Source: Frigidibacter albus (GTDB lineage Bacteria; Pseudomonadota; Alphaproteobacteria; Rhodobacterales; Rhodobacteraceae). Taken from it: a stretch of 64,000 bases of DNA. The position numbers were made by a program, and so were the translations under genes. Location: the NCBI RefSeq assembly GCF_009908165.1, contig NZ_JAAAUC010000007.1, positions 62,001 through 126,000 on the forward strand. Direction: 5' to 3'. Under the pieces are notes generated by a model. That model did no database searches. It worked only from the letters and a program-made list of their open reading frames with translations, and had not been told where the DNA came from. Of this stretch, positions 36,137 to 45,625 are shown in pieces (positions within the stretch are counted from its first letter, which is position 1; each line of letters opens with the position of its first letter).

Positions 36137-36490
36137 TCAGCCGCGCTGCGGCCCGCCGATCAGCGCCTGCGCGACATAGGCAAAGATCGTCAGCCCGACC
36201 GCGCCCGCCGCGCCGATGCCGATCAGCACGATCACGTCGATCGGGCCGCCGATGTCGCGGAAGCCCGAGGAGGTCATCGCCTGCACGAACCAGATCGCGG
36301 CAAAGGCGCCGATGGGGGCCAGCAGTTCGGCCCGCACCAGGCGGCGGCTGACAAGGTTGCGGTCGCGGATCAGCACAAAGACGAAGGCGGCCGTCCCCAG
36401 TGCCGCCGCCACGACCATCGCCCAGAACAGGCCAAAGCCGAAGATTTCCTCGAACACGGCCAGAAGCGTCTCGAATGTCAGGTCTTTCAT
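36137..36490 (-). CDS. DUF5368 family small membrane protein
   Basis: This 117-residue protein has three hydrophobic helices (about 16-40, 56-72 and 84-110) and a basic loop RDRNLVSRRLVRAE. It resembles DUF5368, a Rhodobacterales family of unknown function. It lies 12 nt after the SQR-like gene and before the TDT gene, so it is surely co-transcribed. A membrane or quinone-pool partner for the flavoprotein is possible. Confidence 0.72.
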   Translation of the reverse strand: MKDLTFETLLAVFEEIFGFGLFWAMVVAAALGTAAFVFVLIRDRNLVSRRLVRAELLAPIGAFAAIWFVQAMTSSGFRDIGGPIDVIVLIGIGAAGAVGLTIFAYVAQALIGGPQRG

Positions 36491-36502
36491 TCCCGTCTCT
36501 CC

Positions 36503-37822
36503 TCAGGCCAAGCCACGCAGCATGGCGTTATAGGTGGGTTTCAGCGCGATTTCCTTCATCAGCCAGGAGATCCACAACTCCTCCAGCGGCGCGATCACGC
36601 CGGGGAAAGACGGGGTCAGGTTGTCGTTGTAATCGAACTCCACCAGCATCGCCTTGCCGATCCGGGTGATCAGCGGGCACGAGGTATAGCCGTTGTAAAT
36701 CTGCGTGCCCTCGCGGCCCTCGATCTGCGCGACCAGATGATCCTCGACCACCGGCACCATCCATTTGACGCTGGCCGCGGTCTTGCCCTTGGGCACGCCG
36801 CAGATGTCGCCAAGCCCGAACACCTCGGGGAAGCGGGCATGGCGCAGGGTGCCCTTGTCCACCTCGATCCAGCCCTGATCGGTCCATTTGTCCGCCCAGG
36901 ACAGGCCGGAGGCCCGCACCACATCGGGCGCCCGCATCGGCGGGATCACGTTGATGAAGTCATAGCCCTCTTCCCTGGTGCCCTCGGGCGTCTGGAAGGT
37001 GGCGATGCGTTTGCCCGGGTCCAGCGCGATCAGGACATGCTCGAACGCGGTCTGGATATCCCGCTCGCCAAACAGCATCCGCACCTTTTCCGACACGATC
37101 GGGACTGAGAAGAAGGCCTTGTTATGGGCGAAATACTTGATTTCCACCTTGTCACGGGTGCCTTTGCGCACCGCATAGTCATCGGTGATGAAGGTGTATT
37201 TCAGCGGCGCGCCGGCGCATTTCATCTCGGTCGCGGGGCGCGAGAACAGGCCGACGCCGCCCTCCGAGGTGAATGTGTCCATCGCCTCCCAGGTCTTGGC
37301 CGCATAGTCCGGCCCGGCATAGACTGACCCGATCCCGTTGCTGCCGATCAGGTCCAGCGACATGCCGGGAATTGAATCGTAGTCCAGCGTCAGCCCGGTC
37401 GCCACCACCAGGAAGTCATAGGCCAGCACCGTGCCGCCGGTCGAGGTGACGGTTCGCGCCACCGGGTCGATCTCGGCCGCGGCCTCCTCGATCAGGGTCA
37501 CGCCCTGTGGCAGCCAGTCCTTCGTGGCCGACACCGAATAGCCCGCCGGCTTCAGCCCCGCCGCGATCAGCGTGAAGCCCGGTTGATAAAGGTGCTGCTT
37601 GCGCGCATCCAGCAGCGTGATCTCGGCCCCCTCCAGCCGGTCCACCAGCCGGTTTGCCAGCGCCGTGCCGGCGGCCCCCGCGCCCAGAATAATGATCCTG
37701 GCCGCGGTCTTCACCCGCGCTGCCTGCACCGGGGCAGAGCCCAAGGCCAGCAGCGCCGCGGATCCGCCCGCAAGCCCCAAAAATCCCCGGCGGGACGAAA
37801 CCACCCCGTCAAATCCGTTCAT
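36503..37822 (-). CDS. Tat-exported sulfide:quinone reductase-like flavoprotein
   Basis: This 439-residue protein carries a twin-arginine signal (SSRRGFLGL, R11-R12) and a hydrophobic stretch ending near AQA35. The FAD-binding IIILGAGAAGTALANRL is at about 43-59 and a second dinucleotide motif DFLVVATGL at 136-144. Two Cys positions match those that bind sulfur in SQR/FCSD enzymes: C202 (KCAGAPLKYTF) and C382 (GYTSCPLI). It probably oxidises sulfide in the periplasm, with quinone or cytochrome as acceptor. The start at 37822 gives the normal Tat leader. It is divergent from an Rrf2 regulator, with FNR-type boxes between. Confidence 0.82.
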   Translation of the reverse strand: MNGFDGVVSSRRGFLGLAGGSAALLALGSAPVQAARVKTAARIIILGAGAAGTALANRLVDRLEGAEITLLDARKQHLYQPGFTLIAAGLKPAGYSVSATKDWLPQGVTLIEEAAAEIDPVARTVTSTGGTVLAYDFLVVATGLTLDYDSIPGMSLDLIGSNGIGSVYAGPDYAAKTWEAMDTFTSEGGVGLFSRPATEMKCAGAPLKYTFITDDYAVRKGTRDKVEIKYFAHNKAFFSVPIVSEKVRMLFGERDIQTAFEHVLIALDPGKRIATFQTPEGTREEGYDFINVIPPMRAPDVVRASGLSWADKWTDQGWIEVDKGTLRHARFPEVFGLGDICGVPKGKTAASVKWMVPVVEDHLVAQIEGREGTQIYNGYTSCPLITRIGKAMLVEFDYNDNLTPSFPGVIAPLEELWISWLMKEIALKPTYNAMLRGLA

Positions 37823-37842
37823 CAAAGCCGTCTCCCTGCTAC

Positions 37843-37862
37843 ACATGCAAAAGCTAGCATGT
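37843..37862. promoter_or_regulatory. Palindrome upstream of the SQR-like gene (candidate Rrf2 operator)
   Basis: ACATGC at 37843-37848 and GCATGT at 37857-37862 are perfect inverted arms around 8 nt. The site ends 21 nt before the SQR-like start codon, where a repressor would block transcription or elongation. NsrR-type sites are AT-rich palindromes of similar length. Binding by the adjacent Rrf2 protein is inferred. Confidence 0.5.
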
Positions 37863-37878
37863 ATTTGCGGGGAGCTAC

Positions 37879-37924
37879 TTGATGCAGATCAAAACATACA
37901 TCCCGAATATGTGATCTGCGTCAA
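37879..37924. promoter_or_regulatory. Two FNR/CRP-family boxes between the SQR-like operon and rrf2
   Basis: TTGATGCAGATCAA at 37879-37892 is a perfect match to the FNR/Anr/NNR consensus TTGAT-N4-ATCAA. GTGATCTGCGTCAA at 37911-37924 matches with two deviations. Their centres are 32 nt apart, about three helical turns. Together with the flanking sequence they form a larger 12-bp inverted repeat with one mismatch. Oxygen- or nitric-oxide-responsive control is indicated. Confidence 0.78.
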
Positions 37925-37988
37925 TTCGCCGGGTGCAGGACGCGCCTAAGGTCATCTACAACCGCAGCCCCTCCGAGGACATTCCGCA

Positions 37989-38474
37989 ATGAGATTGACC
38001 ATCCGCACCAACCTCGCCATGCGCGCGCTGATGTTCTGTGCGGTGAACGAGGGGCGCTATGTCCGCAAGCACGAGATTGCCAGCGCCTGCAACGCCTCGG
38101 AAAACCATCTGGCGCAGGTGGTGAACACGCTGGCGCAACTGGGCTTCGTCGACACGCAGCGCGGCCGCGCCGGGGGTCTGCGCCTTGCGCGGACGATGGA
38201 CACCATCACCGTCGGCCAGGTCTGCCGCGCGTTCGAGACCGGGGTGCCCTTCACGGAATGTTTCGATCCCGAAGTGAACACCTGCCCGCTGGCCGCCTGC
38301 TGCCGCCTGCGCAAAGGCCTCGTCGATGCGCTGGAGGCCTTCTATTCCTCGCTCGACAGGCTCAGCCTCGCCGATCTGGTCGAGGATAACGTGCCTCTCG
38401 AACATCTGCTGTTCCTGGTCACCCCGCGGCGGGCGCCCGCCTGCACCCCGGTGCTGGCCGCGCAGACCCATTGA
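37989..38474 (+). CDS. Rrf2-family Fe-S regulator (NsrR/RirA-like)
   Basis: This 161-residue regulator has an N-terminal winged helix (LTIRTNLAMRALMF; KHEIASACNASENHLAQVVNTLAQLGFV). Cluster-ligand cysteines C91, C99 and C105 (C104 also Cys) lie in ECFDPEVNTC and PLAACCRL. The C-X7-C-X5-C spacing equals RirA and Bacillus NsrR, so nitric oxide and iron sensing are both possible. Its position, divergent from the SQR-like operon, marks that operon as the likely target. Confidence 0.87.
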   Translation: MRLTIRTNLAMRALMFCAVNEGRYVRKHEIASACNASENHLAQVVNTLAQLGFVDTQRGRAGGLRLARTMDTITVGQVCRAFETGVPFTECFDPEVNTCPLAACCRLRKGLVDALEAFYSSLDRLSLADLVEDNVPLEHLLFLVTPRRAPACTPVLAAQTH

Positions 38475-38586
38475 CGCAGCCATGATCCCGTCATATCTGC
38501 GCCTCGCTTCAGACAGGCACGCTTGTCACGCTGGGGCAGAGGCAGCAGAAAGACCCCGAATCATCGGGGCAACAGGATCAACGCGC

Positions 38587-38742
38587 ATGACCATTTCCCA
38601 GATGTCTTCCAGCAGCGCCCCGGCGCAGCAACAGGGCGCAGAGCCCACCCCGAAGCCCGAGGCCAAGCGCGAGGCCAATGCCCCGCAGCAGATGCAGGCC
38701 GCGGCGCCCGCCCCGCGCTTCACCGACTGGGCCTCGATCTGA
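38587..38742 (+). CDS. Small hypothetical protein (51 aa)
   Basis: A short reading frame encodes 51 residues, rich in Ala, Pro and Gln (SSSSAPAQQQGAEPTPKPE), ending FTDWASI. An AGGA ribosome-binding site lies at workable spacing before the ATG. The composition suggests a disordered peptide. I do not recognise it. It lies between the Rrf2 regulator and the TfoX-like gene. It could be spurious, given that GC-rich DNA readily gives open frames. Confidence 0.35.
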   Translation: MTISQMSSSSAPAQQQGAEPTPKPEAKREANAPQQMQAAAPAPRFTDWASI

Positions 38743-38801
38743 TCGCTTGACGCCGCCTCGGGCGCCGCGGCAGCATCGCCGCAAGCCTGAGGAGCGTTGC
38801 G

Positions 38802-39218
38802 ATGCCAGCCGAGCCCAAGCCCGCTGTGCCCAAAACCAGCCGGCCCCGCGCCGCAAGCCCCGCCGAACGGCTGAGCCCGCACGGCGCGCGCCCCGTCTCC
38901 GCCATCCCCAACCTCGGCCCCGCGGCCGAGGCCGATTTCGCCCGCATCGGCATCACCTCCGCCGAGGCGCTGATCGCCCTTGGCGCCGATGCCGCCTATG
39001 CGCGGCTGCTGGCGGGCGGCACCCGCCCGCATTTCATCATGTATTACGCGCTGGTCATGGGGCTGCAGGGACGCCCCTGGAACGATTGCCGCGGGACCGA
39101 GAAGGACGCTCTGCGCGCCCGCTTCGACAAGATCAAAGCCGCGGCCGCTCCAAACGACAAAGGCCGCTCCCAACTGGAAGCGGCCCTCGATGCGCTTGGG
39201 GTGCGGTCAGCGCGCTGA
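38802..39218 (+). CDS. TfoX C-terminal domain protein
   Basis: This 138-residue protein has a ~40-residue Pro/Ala/Arg-rich head, then a TfoX-C helical domain (ISAIPNLGPAAEADFARIGI-like helix-hairpin-helix and LIALGADAAYARLLAGG, ending MGLQGRPWNDC). In gammaproteobacteria TfoX/Sxy regulates competence, but lone C-terminal domains such as this are widespread and of unknown role. A GAGGAG site precedes the ATG. It is convergent with ndk. Confidence 0.78.
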   Translation: MPAEPKPAVPKTSRPRAASPAERLSPHGARPVSAIPNLGPAAEADFARIGITSAEALIALGADAAYARLLAGGTRPHFIMYYALVMGLQGRPWNDCRGTEKDALRARFDKIKAAAAPNDKGRSQLEAALDALGVRSAR

Positions 39219-39231
39219 CCGACTGTGCGGC

Positions 39232-39654
39232 TTAGCCGACCAGCTCAAGACCCGAGAAGAAATACGCGATCTCTTCGGCAGCCGTTTCCGGCGCGTCCGA
39301 GCCGTGGACCGAGTTCTCGCCGACCGACAGCGCGAATTCCTTGCGGATCGTGCCATCCTCGGCATTGGCCGGGTTGGTCGCGCCCATCACTTCACGGTTC
39401 TTGGCAATGGCGCCCTCGCCTTCCAGAACCTGCACGACGACCGGTTCCGACGCCATGAACTCGGTCAACTCGCCGAAGAAGGGCCGGTCCTTGTGGACCT
39501 CGTAGAATTTCTGCGCCTGCGCCAGGCTCAGGAAGATCCGCTTCTGCGCGATGATGCGCAGACCGGCTTCCTCGAATTTCGCGTTGATCTTGCCGGTCAG
39601 GTTGCGCCGGGTCGCGTCGGGCTTGATGATCGAAAGGGTGCGTTCGATGGCCAT
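39232..39654 (-). CDS. ndk: Nucleoside diphosphate kinase
   Basis: Ndk (140 residues) equalises nucleoside triphosphate pools by a phosphohistidine relay. The catalytic His117 is in [12 protein letters not shown]; the N-terminal [11 protein letters not shown] is invariant. Full length. It is monocistronic and convergent with the TfoX-like gene. Confidence 0.98.
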   Translation of the reverse strand: MAIERTLSIIKPDATRRNLTGKINAKFEEAGLRIIAQKRIFLSLAQAQKFYEVHKDRPFFGELTEFMASEPVVVQVLEGEGAIAKNREVMGATNPANAEDGTIRKEFALSVGENSVHGSDAPETAAEEIAYFFSGLELVG

Positions 39655-39780
39655 GTGCCTTGCCTTTTTCCGTTCGGCTGCGAGCCCCTGCCCGCAGCGG
39701 TCATTGCCCGCGCCTGCTACCACGCCCGCCCCGCGTTGAAAACCCGCCTTTCCGGCAGGCCCGCCCTGCGCCCCTCCCCC

Positions 39781-39830
39781 CTTCTTGCTGGTCCAAGTAT
39801 CCCGGGGGGTCCGGGGGGCTGGCCCCCCGG
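39781..39830 (-). repeat. Intergenic GATATTT-family element, AGCAAGAAG-tail type (copy 4)
   Basis: Read on the minus strand: hairpin CCGGGGGG / CCCCCCGG (loop 4 nt), CCCCCCGGGATACTTGG, then ACCAGCAAGAAG. It lies between divergently transcribed ndk and the ABC-F gene, hence is not a simple terminator. ATACTT replaces ATATTT. Confidence 0.7.
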
Positions 39831-39908
39831 CCTCGGCCAGGCAAACAACCGCAACCATGCTGCCAAGCAGCAATTGACCTTCGCGCGCGCCTCAGGCAGG
39901 GAGACGCC

Positions 39909-41756
<1,848 letters not shown>

Positions 41757-41813
41757 GGGGGACGGGCGGCCAGCGGCCTGTGCCGCCACCCGCGCCACCT
41801 GCGGCCAGATCGT

Positions 41814-42797
41814 CTAGACGTTGATCCCCTCGACTGCGGCAGCGAGAGGCGCGAGGGCTTCCATTTCCGGCACGGTCAGGATCATGGACGCCGCCGCGAC
41901 GTTTTCCTGCAGACGGCTGCGCTTCCGCGTTCCCGGGATCGGCACCGTTTTGACCTTGAGCTTGCGGCTTTGCGCATAGAGCCAGGCAAGCGCGATCTGC
42001 GCTGCCGAAACGCCGCGCGCCGACGCGATGTCCTCGATCCTTGCGACCAGCCGCATGTTCGCCGCCCGGTTCTCGGCGGAAAACCGCGGGAACTGCTGGC
42101 GCGCATCGGTATCGGCCAAGGATGTTGCAAAAGCTTGGCTGGTCAGCATCCCGCGCCCAAGCGGGGAGTAGGGCACCACCGTCACCCCGAGTTCGGCCGC
42201 GGCCGGGACCACGTCCCGTTCGATATCGCGGGTGAAGATCGACCATTCCGACTGCAGGGCCGCGATGGGATGAATAGCATGGGCCGCGCGCAGCTCGGGC
42301 GCGCTGACAGCGGACAAGCCGAGCCACTTCACCTTTCCCGCATCGACCAGTTCGGCCATTGCGCCGACCGACTCCTCCAGCGGAACGCTGTCGATCCGGC
42401 GATGCATGTAATAGAGGTCGATCACCTCGACCCCGAGCCGCTGGAGCGACCTGTCAACGGCCGCCCGGATGAAGTCCGGACGATTGTCGATGCTCCAGTC
42501 GTCGGGGCTTTCCGGCGTGCGACGATAGCCGAATTTCGTAGCGATGATGACGCGCTCGCGGTTGGCCGCGACGAAGGGGGCCAGGAACTCCTCGTTGGCA
42601 CCGACGCCGTACATGTCGGCGGTATCAAACATGCTGATCCCGAGCTCTATCGCCCGCTCCAGCGTCAAACGCGACTCGGCTTGGTCGGTCTCTCCGTAGA
42701 ATTCGCTCATGCCCATGCAACCAAGGCCCTGAACGCCGATCATGGGGCCATCCTGGCCAAGTTGAACCTGAGGCATGGACGTGTTTTCGCTTGTCAT
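41814..42797 (-). CDS. Aldo/keto reductase
   Basis: This 327-residue NADPH-dependent oxidoreductase has a (beta/alpha)8 barrel. The catalytic tetrad is Asp58 (MFDTADMYG), Tyr63, Lys88 (ATKFGY) and the His of DLYYMHRRID. The C-terminal cofactor segment is VPIPGTRKRSRLQEN. It resembles YakC/IolS-type reductases. The natural carbonyl substrate is unknown. GGAGA precedes the ATG at 42797. Its promoter is built for MerR activation and the divergent neighbour encodes a MerR protein. Slightly lower GC than flanking genes suggests later acquisition of the pair. Confidence 0.92.
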   Translation of the reverse strand: MTSENTSMPQVQLGQDGPMIGVQGLGCMGMSEFYGETDQAESRLTLERAIELGISMFDTADMYGVGANEEFLAPFVAANRERVIIATKFGYRRTPESPDDWSIDNRPDFIRAAVDRSLQRLGVEVIDLYYMHRRIDSVPLEESVGAMAELVDAGKVKWLGLSAVSAPELRAAHAIHPIAALQSEWSIFTRDIERDVVPAAAELGVTVVPYSPLGRGMLTSQAFATSLADTDARQQFPRFSAENRAANMRLVARIEDIASARGVSAAQIALAWLYAQSRKLKVKTVPIPGTRKRSRLQENVAAASMILTVPEMEALAPLAAAVEGINV

Positions 42798-42826
42798 GTT
42801 GGGTCTCCACATTTCGACAAGCCCTG

Positions 42827-42857
42827 TCTATAAGCGTGGAGTGCGCTCCATGGTCAA
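42827..42857 (-). promoter_or_regulatory. MerR-type promoter of the aldo/keto reductase gene
   Basis: On the minus strand, TTGACC (-35, 42852-42857) and TATAGA (-10, 42827-42832) are separated by 19 bp, the overlong spacer that MerR activators require. The spacer contains the inverted repeat TGGAG-N4-CTCCA (42837-42850). The geometry strongly supports activation by the divergent MerR regulator. Confidence 0.85.
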
Positions 42858-42866
42858 TGGTTTAGA

Positions 42867-43262
42867 ATGCTCATCTCGGAATTTGCAAGAAAGGCGGGGC
42901 TCCCCGTCGATACGATCCGGTTCTATATCGCCAAGGGTCTGCTGAAGCCTGACCGCGCCCTCAAGGGCGGCTCAAATCCGTATCAGCTGTTCAAGCCCGA
43001 GGATGTGACCGCCGCTCGGATGATCAAGCTTCAGCAGAAGCTCGGCTACACGCTTGGAGAAATCCTTGCTCTCAACGAGGAATACCGCGCAGGAGAGCAC
43101 TCCTCGGAACGCACCATCGAAGTCATCCAGTTGCAGATCGAAAGACTCCAGCACCGCAAGGAGGCGATGGATGCCGCTCTGGCCTTTCTTCTCGGCAAGC
43201 TCGACTGGATAAGGTCCGGCAAGCCGGGCCCCGCGCCGCGCCTGGAAGACTACGAGCGCTGA
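42867..43262 (+). CDS. MerR-family transcriptional activator
   Basis: This 131-residue regulator has the MerR winged helix (LISEFARKAGLPVDTIRFYIAKGLLKPDR) followed by a dimerising coiled coil (about 78-110). There are no cysteines, so metal, redox or thiol sensing through Cys is excluded; a small-molecule ligand is likely. It is divergent from the aldo/keto reductase gene, with a 19-bp-spacer promoter and palindrome between. Confidence 0.92.
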   Translation: MLISEFARKAGLPVDTIRFYIAKGLLKPDRALKGGSNPYQLFKPEDVTAARMIKLQQKLGYTLGEILALNEEYRAGEHSSERTIEVIQLQIERLQHRKEAMDAALAFLLGKLDWIRSGKPGPAPRLEDYER

Positions 43263-43569
43263 ACCAGCCTTCCCGCAATCCCGCCGGGGATTGCCGAACA
43301 GCGACCCGCGCGCACCGGGCTTGTTGCCTCATGGTGCGATGACCGCTTTTGGCAGCGCCCAGCTGCCGGTCTCGCAACCTGCGGCGGGCGTCCGGCGTCT
43401 CCGCGATCCTGACTTTTTTGCTATACATATGACATCCATATAGCTTCTGTATGGTTTCCACATACGAGTTTTTGGCAAATCCAACGGCTTCTGCCGCACT
43501 CCGGACACCCTACCTCCCTCCCCCACAACCCCGCTTGCACCCCGCCCGCCGCCGCCGCACACTCCCCCC
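43263..43569. other. 307-nt gap with an AT-rich island
   Basis: I find no gene. Positions about 43410-43485 are conspicuously AT-rich for this genome and contain ATATG-N5-CATAT (43425-43439) and several ATG/CAT trinucleotides, like an abandoned promoter-operator. It may be the scar of a lost gene beside the laterally acquired MerR/reductase pair. Confidence 0.45.
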
Positions 43570-44220
43570 ATGGCCGACCTCTCGCTCTACATCACCGCCT
43601 TCGTCACCCTGTTCATCGTGGTCGATCCCATCGGCCTCGCCCCCCTGTTCATCGCCCTGACCCAAGGCATGAACCCCCGCCAGCGCCGCGCCGTCGGCCT
43701 GCGCGCCTGCGGTGTCGCGGCCGTGCTGCTCACCCTTTTCGGCCTGCTCGGTGAACAGCTTCTGGGCGGCATCGGCATCTCCATGCCCGCCTTCCGCATC
43801 GCCGGGGGCCTGCTCCTCTTCCTCACCGCGCTCGACATGCTCTTCGAACGCCGCACCCAAAGGCGAGAGGGGCAATCGGCAGAATCCGCGGCAGATCAAG
43901 CAGATGACCCCTCGATCTTCCCGCTGGCGACCCCGCTGATCGCCGGCCCCGGCGCCATGGCGACGATGATCCTGCTGGTCGGCAGCCCCGGCGCCGGCTG
44001 GGGCCATGTCGCCGCCATCCATGGGGTGATGCTCTCGGTGCTCGCCTGCGTGATGGCCCTGTTCCTCATCGCCGGCCCCATCGAGCGCGCGCTTGGCCGC
44101 ACCGGCACGCTGGTCGTCACCCGGCTGCTGGGGATGCTGCTCGCCGCCCTCGCCGTGCAATTCGTGCTCGACGGAATGCGCGGCGCCGGGATGATCGGCA
44201 TGATCCCCACAGGACGGTGA
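43570..44220 (+). CDS. MarC-family integral membrane protein
   Basis: This 216-residue inner-membrane protein with about six helices contains FIVVDPIGLAPLFIALT and the PLATPLIAGPGAMATMI motif typical of MarC. The function of the family remains unclear despite its historical link to multiple antibiotic resistance. It is followed 58 nt later by an aspartic protease gene. Confidence 0.9.
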   Translation: MADLSLYITAFVTLFIVVDPIGLAPLFIALTQGMNPRQRRAVGLRACGVAAVLLTLFGLLGEQLLGGIGISMPAFRIAGGLLLFLTALDMLFERRTQRREGQSAESAADQADDPSIFPLATPLIAGPGAMATMILLVGSPGAGWGHVAAIHGVMLSVLACVMALFLIAGPIERALGRTGTLVVTRLLGMLLAALAVQFVLDGMRGAGMIGMIPTGR

Positions 44221-44278
44221 CCTTTCGGCCCCTGACATTTGCCCCCCGGCACCCTACATTCCACCGGGGAGGCGCGCG

Positions 44279-44860
44279 ATGACCGGCGACGATTATGCAA
44301 GGCTGATCTACCTGGGGCTGCTGGCGCTGGTCGTCGGCGGATCGGTGTTCCTCGCCGCCCGCCGCAACGGCGCCCGCATGGCCAGCCAGGCCGCGATCTG
44401 GGTGCTGATCTTCCTCGGCGTCATCGCCGCGCGCGGCCTGTGGAACGACATCAGCCATGAGGTGATCCCCCGCCAATCCGCCTTCGAGGAAGGCGCCCGC
44501 GTCCAGGTGCCGGTCAGCCGCGATGGCCATTACCACCTGACGCTGGAGTTGAACGCAAAGCCGGTGCGCTTCGTCGTCGACACCGGTGCGACCGACATGG
44601 TGCTCAGCCGGGCCGACGCCGCCCGCATCGGCATCAACCCCGAAACGCTGGCCTATGTCGGCTCGGCGATGACCGCCAATGGCCGCGTCGCCACCGCGCC
44701 GATCCGCATCGACAGCGTGGTCCTGGGCGGGGTCGAGGACCGCAATGTCCGCGCCACCGTTACCGATGGCGGGCTGGAGGAATCGCTTCTGGGCATGGGC
44801 TATCTCTCGCGCTTCTCCAGCATCGAGATCCGCCGCGACACGCTGGTCCTGACAAGGTGA
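44279..44860 (+). CDS. Membrane-anchored retropepsin-like aspartic protease
   Basis: This 193-residue protein has two N-terminal membrane helices (about 8-26 and 37-53). A single retropepsin-like domain follows with the catalytic D101-T-G in FVVDTGATDMVLS and the hydrophobic GLEESLLGMGYLSRF. It matches the clan AA TIGR02281 family of proteobacteria. It would dimerise to be active, probably in the periplasm. Its stop is 7 nt before the M48 protease start, forming a two-protease operon. Confidence 0.88.
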   Translation: MTGDDYARLIYLGLLALVVGGSVFLAARRNGARMASQAAIWVLIFLGVIAARGLWNDISHEVIPRQSAFEEGARVQVPVSRDGHYHLTLELNAKPVRFVVDTGATDMVLSRADAARIGINPETLAYVGSAMTANGRVATAPIRIDSVVLGGVEDRNVRATVTDGGLEESLLGMGYLSRFSSIEIRRDTLVLTR

Positions 44861-44867
44861 ACCGCCC

Positions 44868-45551
44868 ATGCTGAAATTCCTGCCGATCCTCTTGATGCTC
44901 GGCTATGGCCTGCTGATGTGGCAGTTCTCCTCGTGGAAACTGCGCAAGGAGCTGGACCAGAAATCCGCCCGCCTCGTCGATCCCACCCTGCGCCCGGTGC
45001 TGGACAGGTTGGCGGCAGCGGCGGGGGTACAGTCGATCCCGGTGCAGATCTACGAGATGGAGGCGGTGAACGGCCTCGCCGCCCCCGACGGCCGCATCTT
45101 CCTGACCCGCGGTTTCTACCAGAAATTCCGCGAGGGCGCAGTCAGCGCCGATGAACTGGCTTCTGTGGTGGCGCATGAGCTTGGCCATGTGGCGCTTGGC
45201 CATTCCCGCCGGCGGATGATCGACTTCACCGGGCAGAACGCGGTGCGGATGCTGCTGATGGCCGTCATCGGCCGCGTCATCCCCGGCCTCGGCGCCGTCA
45301 TCGCCAATTTCGTTGCCGGCCTGCTCGCCGCCCGCCTGTCGCGCGGCGATGAGTATGAGGCGGATGCCTGGGCCTCGGCGCTGCTGGTCAAGGCCGGCAT
45401 CGGCACCGCCCCGCAAAAGACCCTTTTCACCAAGCTGAACGCCCTCACCGGCAACCGCGGCAGCGCCCCCGCCTGGCTGCTGAGCCACCCGGCGACAGCC
45501 GACCGCATCGCCGCCATCGAGGCAAACGAGGCCCGCTGGGGCCTGCGCTGA
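44868..45551 (+). CDS. M48-family metalloprotease
   Basis: This 227-residue membrane protease has an N-terminal anchor (about 3-22) and the zinc motif HELGH (103-107), with the third ligand Glu164 in DEYEADAWA. A hydrophobic stretch (123-155) lies between. It resembles small M48 (HtpX/BepA-like) enzymes for envelope quality control. It is in an operon with the aspartic protease upstream. Confidence 0.9.
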   Translation: MLKFLPILLMLGYGLLMWQFSSWKLRKELDQKSARLVDPTLRPVLDRLAAAAGVQSIPVQIYEMEAVNGLAAPDGRIFLTRGFYQKFREGAVSADELASVVAHELGHVALGHSRRRMIDFTGQNAVRMLLMAVIGRVIPGLGAVIANFVAGLLAARLSRGDEYEADAWASALLVKAGIGTAPQKTLFTKLNALTGNRGSAPAWLLSHPATADRIAAIEANEARWGLR

Positions 45552-45562
45552 TCCCTCTTCCC

Positions 45563-45625
45563 ATTCTTGCTGGTCCAAGTATCCCGGGGGGAGTCTCCGC
45601 CAGGAGACGGGGGGCAGCGCCCCCC
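45563..45625 (-). repeat. Intergenic GATATTT-family element, AGCAAGAAT-tail type (copy 5)
   Basis: On the minus strand it reads G/C hairpin (GGGGGGC / GCCCCCC at about 45609-45625), a second hairpin GTCTCC / GGAGAC (45593-45608), CCCCCCGGGATACTTGG and ACCAGCAAGAAT. It fills the space between the convergent M48 protease and PIN genes, and its hairpin abuts the PIN stop codon. Confidence 0.7.
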
